From Fistularia commersonii (lineage: Eukaryota > Chordata > Actinopteri > Syngnathiformes > Fistulariidae), in the NCBI GenBank assembly GCA_037954325.1, contig JBBMNZ010000017.1, positions 9,274,001 through 9,338,000 of the forward strand: a stretch of DNA of 64,000 nt, in the 5' to 3' direction. Of this stretch, positions 21,217 to 35,331 are shown one piece after another. Made by a program: the position numbers and the translations under genes. The notes under the pieces are model-generated. The model saw nothing but the letters and a program-made list of their open reading frames with translations, searched no databases and was not told where the DNA came from. Numbering within the stretch: the stretch's first letter is position 1; each line of letters starts with the position of its first letter.

Positions 21217-21559
21217 TAAAAGTGCTCCAAACAGGATTTTTGAAACATCCCATTGCATTTGTTGTGTCTTGCTTTAGCTATTCTGATTGCTTTTCCATTT
21301 CGGTTCTCATTCTCTCATATCCTGTGTTCCATTTCTCTTGTTGGTTGCATATCTGAACTTGGGTTTTGTCCATGGCCTGTGGAAATCTGTTATTAATGCA
21401 GAAAATCCAAATATATTCACCTTGGATGTTGGTTATTGAGATGCAAGTCTAGTGAATCCTACAAAAAACACTACTCTCATGAACATGTAATCATCTGTCA
21501 CTCTCAGCCCCTTGTGTTGATATAGTGTTCAAAACATTAGGTCATAGAGTGGCCACAGA

Positions 21560-21960
21560 ACTGCTGTTCTTCTTCTTCCTCCTCTTCTTTGGGCTGCTCC
21601 CTACAGGGGTCCCCACGGTGAATTAACTTCCTCCATCTAACCCCTCTGTATGCGCTCCTCTCACACCAACTGATTTTGTGTGCTCTTTCAATCCATCCAA
21701 AAATCTTTCACTTCAATCTTCCGCTAGGCCTCCTGCCTGGCAGTTTCAACCTCAGCTTCCTTCTACCAATATTTTCTCTATTCCTCCACTGTACATGTAC
21801 ATGTCTGGCCTCTCTGACTTTATCTCCAAAACATCTAACATGTGCTGTCCTTTGAATGGACTCATTCCTGATACTTTCCACCCTCATCACTCCCAAAGAA
21901 CCTCAGCATCTTAATCTCTGCTTCCTCCAGCTTTGCGTCCAATCTTTGGCTCAATGCCAC
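21560..21960 (-). pseudogene. LINE 3' remnant (same family as the 4.5-kb copy)
   Basis: On the minus strand the translation contains GVMRVESIRNESIQRTAHVR and CFGDKVREARH, then IGRRKLRLKLPGRRPSGR. This is the region after the reverse transcriptase in this fish LINE family. The 3' end is a GAA-rich run (complement of ttcttcttcttcctcctc). It is 5' truncated and interrupted by stops. An A/GAA-rich 3' end fits target-primed insertion. Confidence 0.7.
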
Positions 21961-23737
21961 TGTGTCTATGCTTTTCTGAAGGTGCCATATACTGTAAGAC
22001 ACCACAGGCGCATTTTTGAAAAGGATCACCCTTTGAACAAAGTAATCTTGCTCCTGTTATCAATTTATGGGTGTGTATAGGTATCTAAGGCAAAGACCAA
22101 TAAATAAATCCAAAGGTCACCTGTCATGCCCTTGTATTTGCTGGTACAAGTGTCACAGATGTCCAGGTGGTGTGGTTTTATAATGAAGTTTTATCTCAGA
22201 CTGATGATTGATGTTCTTGTAAAGGGAACATGAAACAAATTTACAAAAAAACATAACAAAAGCAACAACAACAAAAAATCCTCACATTGACCCAGATTAC
22301 AAAACCATTAATGTACCAGTCTCCTCCAAATGTGCCATGGTGCATACTACCATTATTTTCTGGGGAAAATAAACTGCCGGCTGATCAAATATTGTGATCG
22401 GCTGATGAGCCATAATCCTCACATAACTCAATTCCACATGGGCTTGCATTCATTTTTGATCTCATGGTTTGTATTTTCAAGTCCGCCACCAGTGAGTGAA
22501 TGAGAACGTGTCCAAAAGTCCATGATGCAAGACTCAACAAGAGCAAAAGTTGTGTTGTGACTGTGGAGACCCCTGTCTGCATCTCTGAGTTTGTGCATGT
22601 TTGTACTTTAGACCGGCTCTGACCTGTTTTAAATAGAAAGAGCTGACGTCTATAATGAGGATCCCTAAGGTAGTGCTGCCCCAGGAATTCACCTAAACTC
22701 ACCCTATTTTCAACACACCCAGCAGGTTTGCTATTTTGAAGATGCAGCACACAGTAGACAAAAAAACAAACAAACATGAGCATTATTTTCAAAGCAAAAT
22801 GGGTTTATTTATGTCACAATTATGTTTGGTAACGTAAGAGGATAAGGCGGGTGGAACAGTAGCAGTTCTGGTCTGGCATAGGAGGAAGTTATGTCTGTAT
22901 AAAAGGGCCAAATGAAATTGCAGACCAGATCACTCAGAAGCTTGATGCTATGCTGTGCTGCATCTCTGCTTCAAAATACTTCAAAATTCACATCCTGGAG
23001 TGTGGTTGAGTTGGTGTTGTAAGGGCCTGTGTTGAAAGACAAAGCTTCACAAAGATGGGCTCATTATTCTGGTGCTGCTCTTGCATAGTCCCCGTTTAAA
23101 ATGGAGTCATCACTTCAAGCCATGTTTCTCTGCTTGGAGTGGGTGAAAGGCACCATTTGGTCTAAAATCAGTTGATCCTCATAACATTTGAATTGGTCTG
23201 ACTCACACCTAAAACTACAGTTAAATATTATCTTTATTTACTACACAGTGGGTGATTGTTCTTTTATTAAATTCCTGGGCCCCAAAGAGATTCTTAACAA
23301 ATATACAGTTGATTTTTTAATTTTTTTTATTTTTGTCTTTTTCCCATTATCGTAATGCTCGTGTTTTGTTTACTAAAGTGTGTAACATCCATATTTGATC
23401 CAGATTTTATTTTCTGTTCCATGCTCACCGACAATTTCTCTGGAACCTTCCTCGGAGTAATAATACAGTGTTCTGTCAGAAAATATAAGCATTTCAGCAA
23501 ACTTGTAGCACATCTTTCAGTCCCTCAATACATGGATGTTCTTTCTTGTTTTGTTCCACTGTTATTTTCTAAATTATATTTATATATTCATTTTTTGGGC
23601 CCTATGTTTAGCCTGTGTTACTTTCTCTGTCAGCTGCTCTCTGTTTGTTCTTTCTTGGTTAGTTTGACTGAGTGTGTGGTCGTTGAACCAATCAGGGCTT
23701 CTGGTATTAAACAAAGATCTTTTGTGGGTGTATATAT

Positions 23738-23740
<3 letters not shown>

Positions 23741-23805
<65 letters not shown>

Positions 23806-23834
23806 TGTGCGTGCGTGCGTGTGTGTGTGTGTGT
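23741..23834. repeat. (TG)n microsatellite
   Basis: About 94 bp, preceded by tatatata and including a short CGTG stretch near the end. Confidence 0.95.
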
Positions 23835-25016
23835 ACACGCACTTGAGTTTTTTTTTTCCTTTCTTAGTTTTTTTCATCTGTGCTTTTCTCTTAGACCTAT
23901 TAGGCAGATTTCAAGTCAGCACCGCACACCAAGAGACAATGGAGTCTTGTTACAGTTACCAGGCTCAGCTGATATAAAGTCAGCTGATGGCGGCTGTGAT
24001 TGGGTTTTCAGCTAGAAGAGTTTATGCCTAAATGCATGACTGCAGTCCTGTTTTTGTACTAGCTTCGGGCAGAAAATGAAACCTTTACATGAAATGTAAT
24101 AAATTTTATCGTCCCTAATTTTACCCTCTGCCGCCTGTTTTATCCGTGAGACAACACCATCATGAGGGTAAGACCGTGCCAAAGGACCGTGTCATCTAAA
24201 CAAACATTTCATATATTTCTTCTTCTTGTATTGAATTGCACTGAATTGCATCATATCAGGTTTTTACTTCTTCTGGTCAGTCTGTGCATTTCAGTCTAGA
24301 GAAAGGCCTTTCTGGACTGATGTGATTCCTCAGTTTCAGAATTAGATTGTGTATTTCATCACTATGTGAGGTAGATTGCCTGATAACTTTGTCATTGATA
24401 TAATCGGCATTAAATTTGTAAATTTTAATAATATTATTTCAATGACTGTCTTATGAATGATTGTAATATTGGGTTGTGGTTCGGCTTTTGGGGAATGATT
24501 TGAAGGATTATTCCGGCAGTAGCTGACAGTAGAAAGCTAGAAATTATGAAGGGGAAAATGTACTATTTTATGTCATGCCTGGGGTTTTCTTTGTTGCTAT
24601 TTTGAATCCCTCACAGTAAGTAATTAATATTAACACAGGGGAAGATGGGGGAGCAGAATAATTATATTTCAGTCCTGCATCTGGGACATCCTGATTAAAC
24701 CTGCGCCAGGACTTCCCTCTTTTTCTCTCCAGTGCAGCCTCTCCCTGCAGTCTGCCACATGATGCAAATGGCCTGTAACGGAACACATATTGTATTATAT
24801 ATATTTATGTATCCTGATGTTATCAGCCTTCTCCAGCACAGCCATTTCCCATTATAGTCTTCTGGACTGGAAGTGTATAATAACTGTGACATTTTCTTCC
24901 ACATCCACACATTCGATTCAATTAATGCTGGTTACTTCTTGAGAGCTCGAGTTTGTCATATGATTATCTGAATGAGCATTTGTCTGTTTGTAGAATCTTT
25001 GAAGTATCTTAGATCA

Positions 25017-25090
25017 GGGGCTCCCAAAGTGGGGGCCGTGAGGCATGCATAGTGGAGGGGGTTGTCACAAGATGATTTTTAGAAATGAAA
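25017..25090 (+). repeat. Possible hAT terminal fragment
   Basis: The sequence caggggctcccaaagtgggggccgtgaggc followed by gttgtcacaagatgatttttagaa resembles one end of a dispersed hAT element with a CAGGG start. The other end was not found. Confidence 0.35.
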
Positions 25091-26720
25091 TGAAATTGAA
25101 AAATTGTGTTGTTATTTTCTAATTTAGTATTGTTTAAAGACATAAAAAATATAGACTTTTTAAGCAAGTCTGTCCTTACAAGTTTTTAATTTTGTGATCA
25201 ACATTGTGATCAAATTGACTAAAAGTAATTATCAGAACATCTAAGAATCAGCAAGAAATTTGCATAAAAGCTTTGTTGAGAAAATTCCCCTGAAGAAAAT
25301 CAAAACATTTCTAAAATATCAGTGCAGAATCATCTATCACCAAAAAGTCTGCCCGCTCTAACCCAGAAGACTGTAAACATATATCAAAAAATATATGTCA
25401 GATTGCCGGAATTGTCCTCATAACCTAAACAATTATCTATGTTTTTAAAACTAGCGTACAAAGATAATGACAATTAGCTTGCCATTGAGTATGTTTTTCT
25501 TTTAGACATTTTTCAACCATATTGTAATGATAAAATGTCTTAGGCGTCCCGGTCACTGGCTTAAATGTAAGACTTTTGATGTAATTCAATGTGCAGCTGT
25601 TGTTACGGAGCTGTTAATCAGGTAGCAGTCACTGCATTGAACCCTCGGCGAGTGTCAGCTTGCAAGTATATATGTTTCCCCTGTTGAAATCAGTCACGGG
25701 GGAGAAGGTTGATGTGCAGCTAATCAGATTTTATTAATACATGGTTAATTGCAAGTGGAAAATGGGAAAGAGGCTGATGGAGAAGGGTGAGAAGGGTTGA
25801 GCTAAAGTAGACGAAATAATTAGGAATGACAACTGGATAAAGAGAATGTGGGAGAGTGTGGTAGATACTGACAGGGTGAGCAAGTATGGCGTTTGGTGAA
25901 AAATATACAGAGGGAGATAATGATGATGATACAGGAATAAAAGATGAAAGGGGACTTGGCAGAGGAGAGGGGCAGATAGAGATAAAAAGTGACAGTAATA
26001 CAGAGATAGTCGCAGACAGTTTTAATGAGGTATTCCCAGATGTAATACTGGACTGTAATTATTCTGCACTGCTGTCTGGCTGGGTTAACATGTATGTGCA
26101 TGGAGCCCCCGCCCCGATTCCTGTTACGAAGACATTGACCCTTAGCACAAGAAGTCTTCATCAGCACATGACCGAAAGCTGGAGCGCGGAGTAAAATCAC
26201 AAAGTGGATCATAATCTTGATAATTCAAGCCCTAGAGTTGAATCAGCCAGGTGAGCTGAGGATCACAATCACACAATGCATCGCTCTGGCTTTCAGGGTC
26301 TGTTTCCATGCCAAAAATGTCTCCTCTACTCATCGGTTTTAGGTGTGATATGACAGAGAGCTGTCTGTGCAAGTCACCGGACGAGGCCATGGTTACAATA
26401 TATATTAGTGTTGATTCTTCGATTGAATTGGCAGCTGTATATTAGACTGGAGAGAACTTCCTCTACTGAAGTCCAGCTCTTACACTTTGTCACGATTTCC
26501 GACTTCAACACTCTTACGCCCCCCTTACCCCTCTATCTGCTGAACATCTTCAAATGACAGCCAAGACTTTTGTTTGATATTTTAATCACACATCTATGGG
26601 TTGCCATAAATGGTTGTTGGCATTTTATGGCTTATGATGCCTCTAACTAAAGAGTTTACATGCATTTATGACATTTAAAAGAAAACAACCGCCCAAATCA
26701 AACCTATTGGCCAATTTCAT

Positions 26721-26756
26721 CACACACACACACACGCACACACACACACACACACA

Positions 26757-26828
<72 letters not shown>

Positions 26829-26835
26829 CACACAC
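26721..26835. repeat. (CA)n microsatellite
   Basis: About 115 bp of CA with three single-base interruptions, one of the longest tracts in the window. Confidence 0.95.
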
Positions 26836-27926
26836 TTGAGGCCTCTCGACCCCAAGTGGTTCTCCAGTATGGTCTACCATTTGTAGCATTAGGCATCAAA
26901 TGTTATGCAGGCTTTATACAGCTTATAAGTGTACTTCGTGTTCACTGAAAAGGAGATTAACCATGCAAGTGCCGAAATTCTGCGCTGAAAGTTGCTTTTT
27001 TCTGAAACCATGTGCCACCAAGGAATCAAAGTCTCATACCTAGTCTTATGATTTGACAAATATTGGGACTTATTTTCTTCCAACTCTTAAGTTAAGCTGT
27101 CTTTTCTATCACTCATATTGAGCATCTCTCTGTGTCAACTCAACCAACCTTGTCATGTCACGAGTGAGATGACGGTGCCATTGCCAAGAAGAATATAAAA
27201 GTGCATCTTATTTTTTTATGTGGTTACTTTTAGATCGATCATTGATTCAATGCTTCATTACCTTTTTAATACCTGGATGTTTACAATGATAATGCAGGCG
27301 ATAAGGCTATGGTGATTCGAGTATTTCTAACAAGGGTACATGTGAGAGCTGAGTGATTAACTTAAATGAACATATCTCTTGACTGCGATGCTCCCCTTCA
27401 GTGCTTTAGCAACTTTTGTAAAGTACTTTGTGAATTGCTTCACTCTCTACTCTTCTACTGTTGAACAAAGAAGCAGCTTTTAAAAAGTCAATGGTCCACT
27501 CCCTTACTGTTTAGCACCAAACACAATTAAGGGCCAGCAGGTGATCATACTGAAGCTTTTAGCAACCAAAGAGCCAGACATTTCCCCTCGGTAGCCAGTG
27601 TAAGTGGACAAAAGAAAGTAAAATTCAAGATATGACATTAATTCACAAGGTGAAAAGCATGTTAGTTGTATCTGAGAATCTGCACTACAGCCATTGCTGT
27701 TGTGAACTATATCACCTTTGCAGTTTGTCTCTGTGGCTCCCCATGTGGAAAACATACAGATTTGAGCTATGTAAATTGACAGTAAATTCATGGCTGATGG
27801 GTGTAAAGGGTAGTACTATGCATACTAATTGTCAAAATATCATCTGCATAGAATGTCTATGGGGAAATACATTCAATAATAACATTACTAATAGGTATAA
27901 TATGTTTTTGGAGTAGAAATGCACCT

Positions 27927-28115
27927 GAGGGGTGGCGTGGCTCAGGAGGTAGAGCAATCATCTTTGGAATGGAACATTCTTGTTTCGATTCCCGGCTCCT
28001 CCTAGTGTGTCAAAGAGTTGTTGAGCAAGACACTGAACCCCTAACTTCTGGTTAATTGCTGAGAACGAATTTCCCCTCGAGGGGTTGGTTAACAAAGGAT
28101 ACAGTATTATTTATG
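27927..28115 (+). repeat. tRNA-derived SINE copy (best preserved)
   Basis: The tRNA-like head has an A box, gtggctcaggaggtagagc, and a B box, gtttcgattcccgg, at the spacing expected of a polymerase III promoter. The body carries gttgagcaagacactgaacccctaac and the tail gaacgaatttcccc. It is not a functional tRNA: there is no cloverleaf beyond the boxes. Confidence 0.75.
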
Positions 28116-28981
28116 CCATTTCACATGAACTTATTGAACACAATAACAAACTGTGTTTGTTGCTATCCATATTTTTCAAATCCTGATTTTCAAAATTGCA
28201 CTGACTAGCCTTTGATTTCTTTCCCAATCATCTTATCTCAGAAAAGTCACCATGTACTAATGCATTACTCTTGCCAGTTGAGCTGAGGAGAGCATGAGTG
28301 GCATTAACAACACAAACAATGAGAACAAAACAGTATGTGGAACAATAACCATATTACCTCAATCAATCACCCAGAGCTGTTACGAATTCCCTGCTAAAAT
28401 GAAGATGAATGCAACCTTAGAGCATTGGCTGCCTTTGCTTTTTCGCTAACTTGGGGATGTTCAGCACGATGATGGAAGTACATTGCTGTTCTTTGGACAG
28501 TTCTCAGTTTTGTTCCTAGGTTATTGATGTTTGCAGTTACACAGCCTATCCTTGACAAACATGTCCTTTTTACACTTTGTAAAGATGCACTGTGACTTTA
28601 ATATTCCAGTTATGATCAGGATAATCTGGTTTCCAAGGTGTCCTGTTTTTGTGTTTGCAAGTATAAATACCACAACCTAAATTAGAGATACTTAAATAAA
28701 CCCTTATGCTGTATTTTGACATAGGGTTTGTTTGCAATAGAAATATCTTGAGAAGCATTGTGACTGTTTAAATGCAGGCATTTATATGAAAAACTGGATT
28801 TCTCTGTGTTCATGTAAACATGATATCCCAAATATAATCAAAACCAAGAAAGCACCTCCAACAGAGCATTCAACCCATTATTCTCCACCTGTGTGGCATT
28901 GGTTGCACAGAGACCTTTTCCATCTTGTCTCCTGATTGATTGCCTCATCCTTATTGCAACTGAATGCCAAAGGCACAGAGC

Positions 28982-29019
28982 TGTGTGTGCGTGCGTGCGT
29001 GTGTGTGTGTGCGTGTGTA
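28982..29019. repeat. (TG)n/(CGTG)n tract
   Basis: About 38 bp of alternating purine-pyrimidine sequence. Confidence 0.85.
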
Positions 29020-31420
29020 TAGAGTGAGTTATGTGTGTTCAGTATGCTACTGCTTGACCTCAAGGTGTGATTGTAAGTGAGAAGAGCCAAATGACAGAGC
29101 GACTGCTGTATCCATTTCACTGAGAGTGTGTGTTTGTGTATTTCGGTCTGTCAGGGCCGGGTCTATATTACTGTCACCTTTAGTTATTTATAGTTTCCAT
29201 TCTAATGAGCCCCCCTCCACCCCATATTTCATGCTGTCTCTCATACCCATTATCACCCATCACATTTTTATCCCCTCCTACCATGTCTGCCCTGACACTC
29301 AGTTAAACACTCATAGAAGCACAAACACAAGCATGCAGTTTGTAAGTAACTCTATGAGAGGTGTTGACAGCAGTCAGTCAGTGTGCACAACTGAGAGTTC
29401 TGTCATCACAAAGACCACAAAGTGAGTGGACATGTGCAATGATAAAGAATCAACCTCAGCCCTGTGTGTGTAGTGGGACGAACAGTAGTGGCTAGAACAG
29501 ATAAAGACCTAATGGCAATGTTGTGTGTTAGCTTAGTGTACGTGTCCTCACATGAGTAGGTGTGAGGATAAAAATATGAGTGTGGGGGATAATGGATTAC
29601 AGACTGCAGAGAGGTAGGCATGTTGTGTTTGATACAGTTGTGTGTGTGCAGTTGAAGTGGATTTTTTTTATCATCAAATAACAGGAAAAGCTGGGCAGTA
29701 TTGTATAAAATTGTCTGACCAACCAACAAGAAACTGCTGTCATATTCCTGCTGGTGCTAAGGGCCCTATTTAAATCCCGCTGGTCATCGATTAGCTATGA
29801 GAAATTCGTAGCGCAGTCAAAATGTGAAGATTGTTCAGCCGAGCAGTAGTGATGGGTTTAGAACCAGGTCTGACAATGTTTCTTTGTCTTTGTGTCATTT
29901 ACAGAGTTCACCAGGGTACAACACTAATAGATATTTGGCCAAAGGACCAAATAATTTTATTTTGATTTTCTCTGTTTAGTTGTGTGTGAGATTACTAGTA
30001 GGTTGAAGGGGTGTCTTTTCATTTCAGTCATCCAATCCATATTTGAGAGAAACTGAGGACTTTTAGAAAACCCATATCAAAGCTCTTGGTTTTGTTTTTT
30101 TTATTATTATTTCTTTTTGGAACACTGATAAATTAAAGTTATATATTGTACACTGCTGTTCTTGTTTCTTCAAGATCCGAGAGATGATGAAATCTCACTA
30201 AGTCTCAGTTGGTGTGTCTTCAACTCAGAAGCTGATCCCAGTATCTGCTGAAATTGAACTATTCACTGACAGGGCTGCTAATAAAGGCTGAACAAGCAGA
30301 CCTGCTAGAATTATTTATTTTATTGCAGGTTGTAAGGATGTGATGTATATCATGAAACCCCAGGAGAGTAGGCTATGTTGGAGCCAAATAGACAGACATA
30401 TTCCTGAAGCTTAACTGTCTTATCTTTCATCCAAACCATTGCATACAAAAAATAGCTATAACCACTCAAGCATGAATTTTCTAGTAGTTTGAGCAAATGT
30501 CCATTCTGCTATCTCTGATAGATAGTGTAAAATCGGTTTATTCACCAAGTCACCAAAAAAGCCCAATAACATGTATTAGCATACAATTTGAAGCCAATTA
30601 TTGAGGAATAACTAAATATAAAATACAGATGTTGATGAAAAAAACAGGGAGAATTTCATTCAGTTTCTTTTATGATGTGTTTTAACCACCACTGGACACT
30701 TGATGCTCACAATTGTCCTCAACATCATCATCAAATATGTGCTCACATGAAAAAAGCATGTAACAGTTCCATTATGATTATAATTATTATTTGTGGTCTC
30801 ATTATTGCATTTCTCACACAAACACTGTTTAATTCTTGCTCTAGAATATAAGCAAGCAATGATCTTAAACATTTGGTCAAATCATTTTCAATTCAGCCCA
30901 AATCTCATATAAATAGGCTCAAAATTAGCTGAAAACTTTGCCAGGTCTGTGAAGTAATATAATGTAATACATTTACTCTTTGTGCAGATGTTTCATTTGT
31001 TCATCTATTTGACTTATTTATCTGTCATGGGAATTCTGAAATTGAGGGAAAAGGCCCCTTTTTTTTATATAACAAAGGTCTAATTGAACAAACTTACTCT
31101 TACACCCAGTTGTTCGATTGCAGCTGACAGTATGACCTTACACTGATTGATTTTTGCATTCAAGTGGCATTACAATTTAATGTTACAAGTACTGTCAACT
31201 TAAGTATTGATTACTTCCAGAGCTCAGTCATTATCAAGTTTTTTTTTTTTTTTCTCTAAAATGAAAGCCCTATAATGGTATCATGGAGTAATGTCTTGGT
31301 TAAATTGTCCATATGTTGGTGTGTCTGTCCATGTGTCTGGCACGGTGTGAAATTAAACTATCTTTCAGGTCAGTGTGCAAATTGTACCAAAGCTAGGGGT
31401 ATAGTTGATGTGTATGTGAG

Positions 31421-31424
31421 CGCG

Positions 31425-31463
<39 letters not shown>
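31421..31463. repeat. (CA)n microsatellite
   Basis: CGCGCACG followed by a CA run; paired with a second CA run about 100 bp downstream. Confidence 0.9.
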
Positions 31464-31558
31464 CAACTCTGCCTTTGCTTCTTTGCTGACAGAAGGGCTT
31501 GGAGAGTCGTTAATGAGAAAGAGTCCTCATGCATGAAAGCTCAGTCAGCACCCCCCCA

Positions 31559-31599
31559 AACACACACACACTCACACACACACACACACACACACACAC
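31559..31599. repeat. (CA)n microsatellite
   Basis: CA run of about 40 bp with one CT interruption. Confidence 0.9.
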
Positions 31600-34500
31600 C
31601 TATCATGCTTTTCTTTTCTTTTCCTTTGCAAAGTGAATTTGACTATCATCCATAGTCTGCTATTTCACCTCTTTTCATTTTCTTCCGAACTAAATAGGAC
31701 AAATTAATTTAAAATTGAAAGGTGGCTCTCTATCACAGATTGTTTCGAGTTATTTTCTTCTTTTACGCAGCCAATTGAATCGTCTTGTCTCCCTGAGAAT
31801 AAACTGAAGACCTAGCCTTACAGCTAATCAATAGACAGAGCCTCAGAAAAATCTGACTTCACATTGGCATGCTATTAGAGCTAAATCAGTATCTGGGGTT
31901 GTTTTGCACTAAAAACCGGCAGACGAGACAGTGATCCAACATTTTTTTGTCCCTTTTAATGGAAAGATTTATGGAAGATATATTAAAGCATGACAACATG
32001 CCCTCTGGTCATGCGTAAGGCAGCTAGTTATGGGCTTGACTTTACAGGTATGTGGATTATGCAAAAGTCTGCAGCACAGTTAGCTTAGCATGCTACATGG
32101 GGAGAAACTGAAAGAGACGCTTCAGCAGACGTGGTTACTGAACATAGCGCCGACACTGTGCCCAACGCAGTTTATGATAAAATGCCACAATTCTCACTTC
32201 CTCTTGGAATTTCTCGTGGAAATGGCAATGGTTCACATCAAATTGACAAGTAGAGCTGGGTAGTCCAGTTAGCTTAACCTGATTTGCTACTCCAGGAGGC
32301 ATCATTAGCCTTTGCTCTAAAATCTGTCGCTGCTGCTTAACTCTCTCTTGAAAAATATTGCCAATTATCCATTGTTAGGACTTCAAGTGCAAAGATTTTT
32401 AACATTTTTTTCATTGCAAAACCCTATTCTGAATTATATGACAATGCTTTTGATACAATTTGACCTTTTTTTTCATTTGATTCTTTCAGCCATATGGGGG
32501 CAGTGGTGCCATGAAATAAAAAGTCCGATGGAAAATATTAAAAGTAGCCTACCACAAAATATTCCATTCCAGTAATGCCTGTTATGGTTCTTTAATGTAG
32601 CTTCTCACTGACTGAAGTTTCATGTTACACTGAGAGACTTGTCTCCCTCTTTCCCTGCGTCTGGAGTTCAACACACAGCTAAAGTGAAGAGACCGCAGCC
32701 TCCAATTAAGAGTTTGTCCTGGTTTCAACTCTCTGGTTAAAGAAAAACGGAGTTGTCAGCCTCTAGTCATAAAGATGGTGAAAAACCCACCATTAAAAAC
32801 CCCATATGTTACACCCCCATATCATACACCTAAATGGCGCAAATATATATTCTCATGCATTTGTGGTTGGCCTGTTAGCTTTGTACCAGATACAGTTGAT
32901 AGATCCGCATTTCTGTTCCTTGTGTGACAATCACATTACACAACACGGATCCGTGCAATCCTAATGGCACAAGCATGATTACACAGTCACCCATTAACAG
33001 TTTTGCAGATATACATTCTCTTTTTTCCTTTTGAATTAGCATCTATATACAGGTCTTGAGTATACACACAGTTTCGATCAATAGGATAGTAAAATAGTTA
33101 TAAGTTGTCGTAAGCGATAGATGGCAACGTGATCAGTGAAATTTTTTAACTTTTAAATGCTCTTTTTCTAGGGTGAACTTGTTATGGTAGCCATTTATCC
33201 CCCTGTCTTTGTTAAAGCATATTCAGTATCGAAACTGAATGGCTGCCAACTTCTTCCTCAGTGAAGATCCAGTCAAGGGTATATGGGGCCCAACTAAACT
33301 AAACTTTTGTTTTCACTAAAAGTTCAGACTATGCTACATTCAGTAGCATAGCATACTGTATTTCATGTTTCCAAAAAAAAAAGATTTTTTTGTTTTTATA
33401 GCGAAGCGACTTATGGCTGTCTAAATTAATAAATTGTGGTTATCTGTCTTTCATAAATTTGATTTAACTTTGATTTATACATGTAGTATTTAAATGTCGC
33501 CTTCCATTTCAACCATAAAATGCTGTTTTTTTCTTTGTGATATTATGTTTGCCCAAAGTGACCACAATCTTTATATGAGTTAAGAAGGCTGTCATAAAGT
33601 CACCTGAGAGGCACTTTAACTTTGGACAGAGGAGAATCTGAGTTGTGTCTGCTCTGCTCATTCCTGCAAATAGATCATGAGAAGAATATCCTTGTGTCAG
33701 GCCTTTAACCACACAGTTAACCTGTGCGGTCATTCAAAATACACTGCGTTCCTGTCTGAACCATACTTTTGTACTATACACCTGAGTCTCTTGCTGTTTT
33801 GTTTTATTTTTTTTATGAAGACTTTGCTTTCTCTTGATTTTCTTATTCTGCTCCAGTGGTATGATAAGCTCAACTGGTCTGCTGTGAATCCAACAGTGAA
33901 AATACTGCCGTCTCATGCATTGGCTCAATCAAAGATTATATGGACTTTGCTTTTGAGAGCTGGTTATTTAAATCAGGTTTAGTATCCATTGTGACTCATT
34001 CAAACATTCACTTTACATGCTCCCTGGGTAATGTCTGTATAATTTCAGGTCTTAAGTGGACTGTAAACCTTAAATGGCCAAAGGTCTGTCACTGCAGCAA
34101 TACATGTGCCTGCCTCACGACGCAGACTGATTCTCCCACTTGAAATGTAAAAGCGATTCTCTCGTTGACATCTTGTCAGGTGTTAGGAGGGTAGAGCCTC
34201 AATAACAGATTCAAAGTGGGGACAGTGATAGATGCAAGGCTAGAGGGAATGCAGTGGCTTAGAGGGAAGCTAAGTTCAACAATCAGTCCAAGCTTTTCAG
34301 AGAACAAATCGTCTCACAGTAATTAATGCTTAGGGGGTTGTCCATTTGAATCACTTTGCAATCTTTCCCCAATGCTTGTCTGTCTGTTTGTATGTGTATG
34401 CTTTCCGTTGTCCCACCTATTGTTCCCTGGCGTCCATCTTTGTGTCTCTCTGCCTTGTTGGCTTTGTCTAATTTGTGTCATCAGTGCACGCTCTCGTCTT

Positions 34501-35331
34501 GATGGCATGTCCGCCTGGCAAACTGTCACTCTTGGACTCTGTCCGCTGGCGTGTCCTTGTGCTACTACAACTGAAAGACAACATGGCATTTTAAGAAGCA
34601 GAGAAGGGTGCTGCAAGCGCCATATGCTAAAATGTCACTCTCCTTCTCCCTATTGTCCTGCTAACTCTGTCTTGGCTGTTTTTCTTTTAACCGTTCCTCT
34701 CCCACCTGTGTATCAATCTCACTTCATTTTCGTAACCTTCGTAACAATTCCCTGTGACCGTTAGCCTTTTTTCTTGCTCATTAATCAATTTAATAATTAA
34801 ACGTTTCATTTTCTGTATATCAATTTATCTGCATGTTGATTATTTTAATTGGTTTGAAAATGGAAATATAACCCATTAACACTCATAAAGTGATCTTCTT
34901 CTGCCTTCTGGCTAGCACCTTCTGGCTAGCATTTGTTAAAGAATATAGAATAATTATTTCCGAGCAATTCCAATATCGGGCACAGTTTCAACAAGAACAT
35001 GCTTTTGCCTCTTATTGAACAATGTGGTGAAAGAGGTGGAATGCGATTGTTGAAACAGGTGTTAGACTTGACACGTCTCAATGTTTATGTGCGGAAAATC
35101 ATTACCTCTTTTAATCCAAAAATCAAAATTACTTGGTAGAGTGGAAAAATATCAGCTCAAAATTGATTTTCCCATGATTGATTGAAACAATGTCCACTCT
35201 AAAAATGACTAAAAATGAGGAAAAGAGTAGTCATGGCCCACACATTTGACAGTTGAAACTTCAAACGATTGATATTATGTGAAGGATGTCTGTTGACCAA
35301 CTGACTAATTGACGTGTACTTGTGTGTTAAG

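Larger units (their letters stand above)
10018..35331 (+). other. gnao1: gnao1 intron 2 (about 25.3 kb)
   Basis: GT-AG intron splitting codon 54 (aa|g). It holds a MITE-like fragment, a Tc1-like remnant, two SINE copies, a LINE remnant on the minus strand and many CA/TG tracts, listed separately. No additional exon with recognisable protein similarity was seen on either strand. Open frames of 60-163 codons in it have no supporting features. Regulatory elements are expected in an intron of this size but cannot be picked out without cross-species alignment. Confidence 0.85.

Noticed and set aside
27930..28010. Possible tRNA gene
   Set aside because: A and B boxes are present, but the stems do not form a cloverleaf and a fish SINE body follows, so it is a SINE head.
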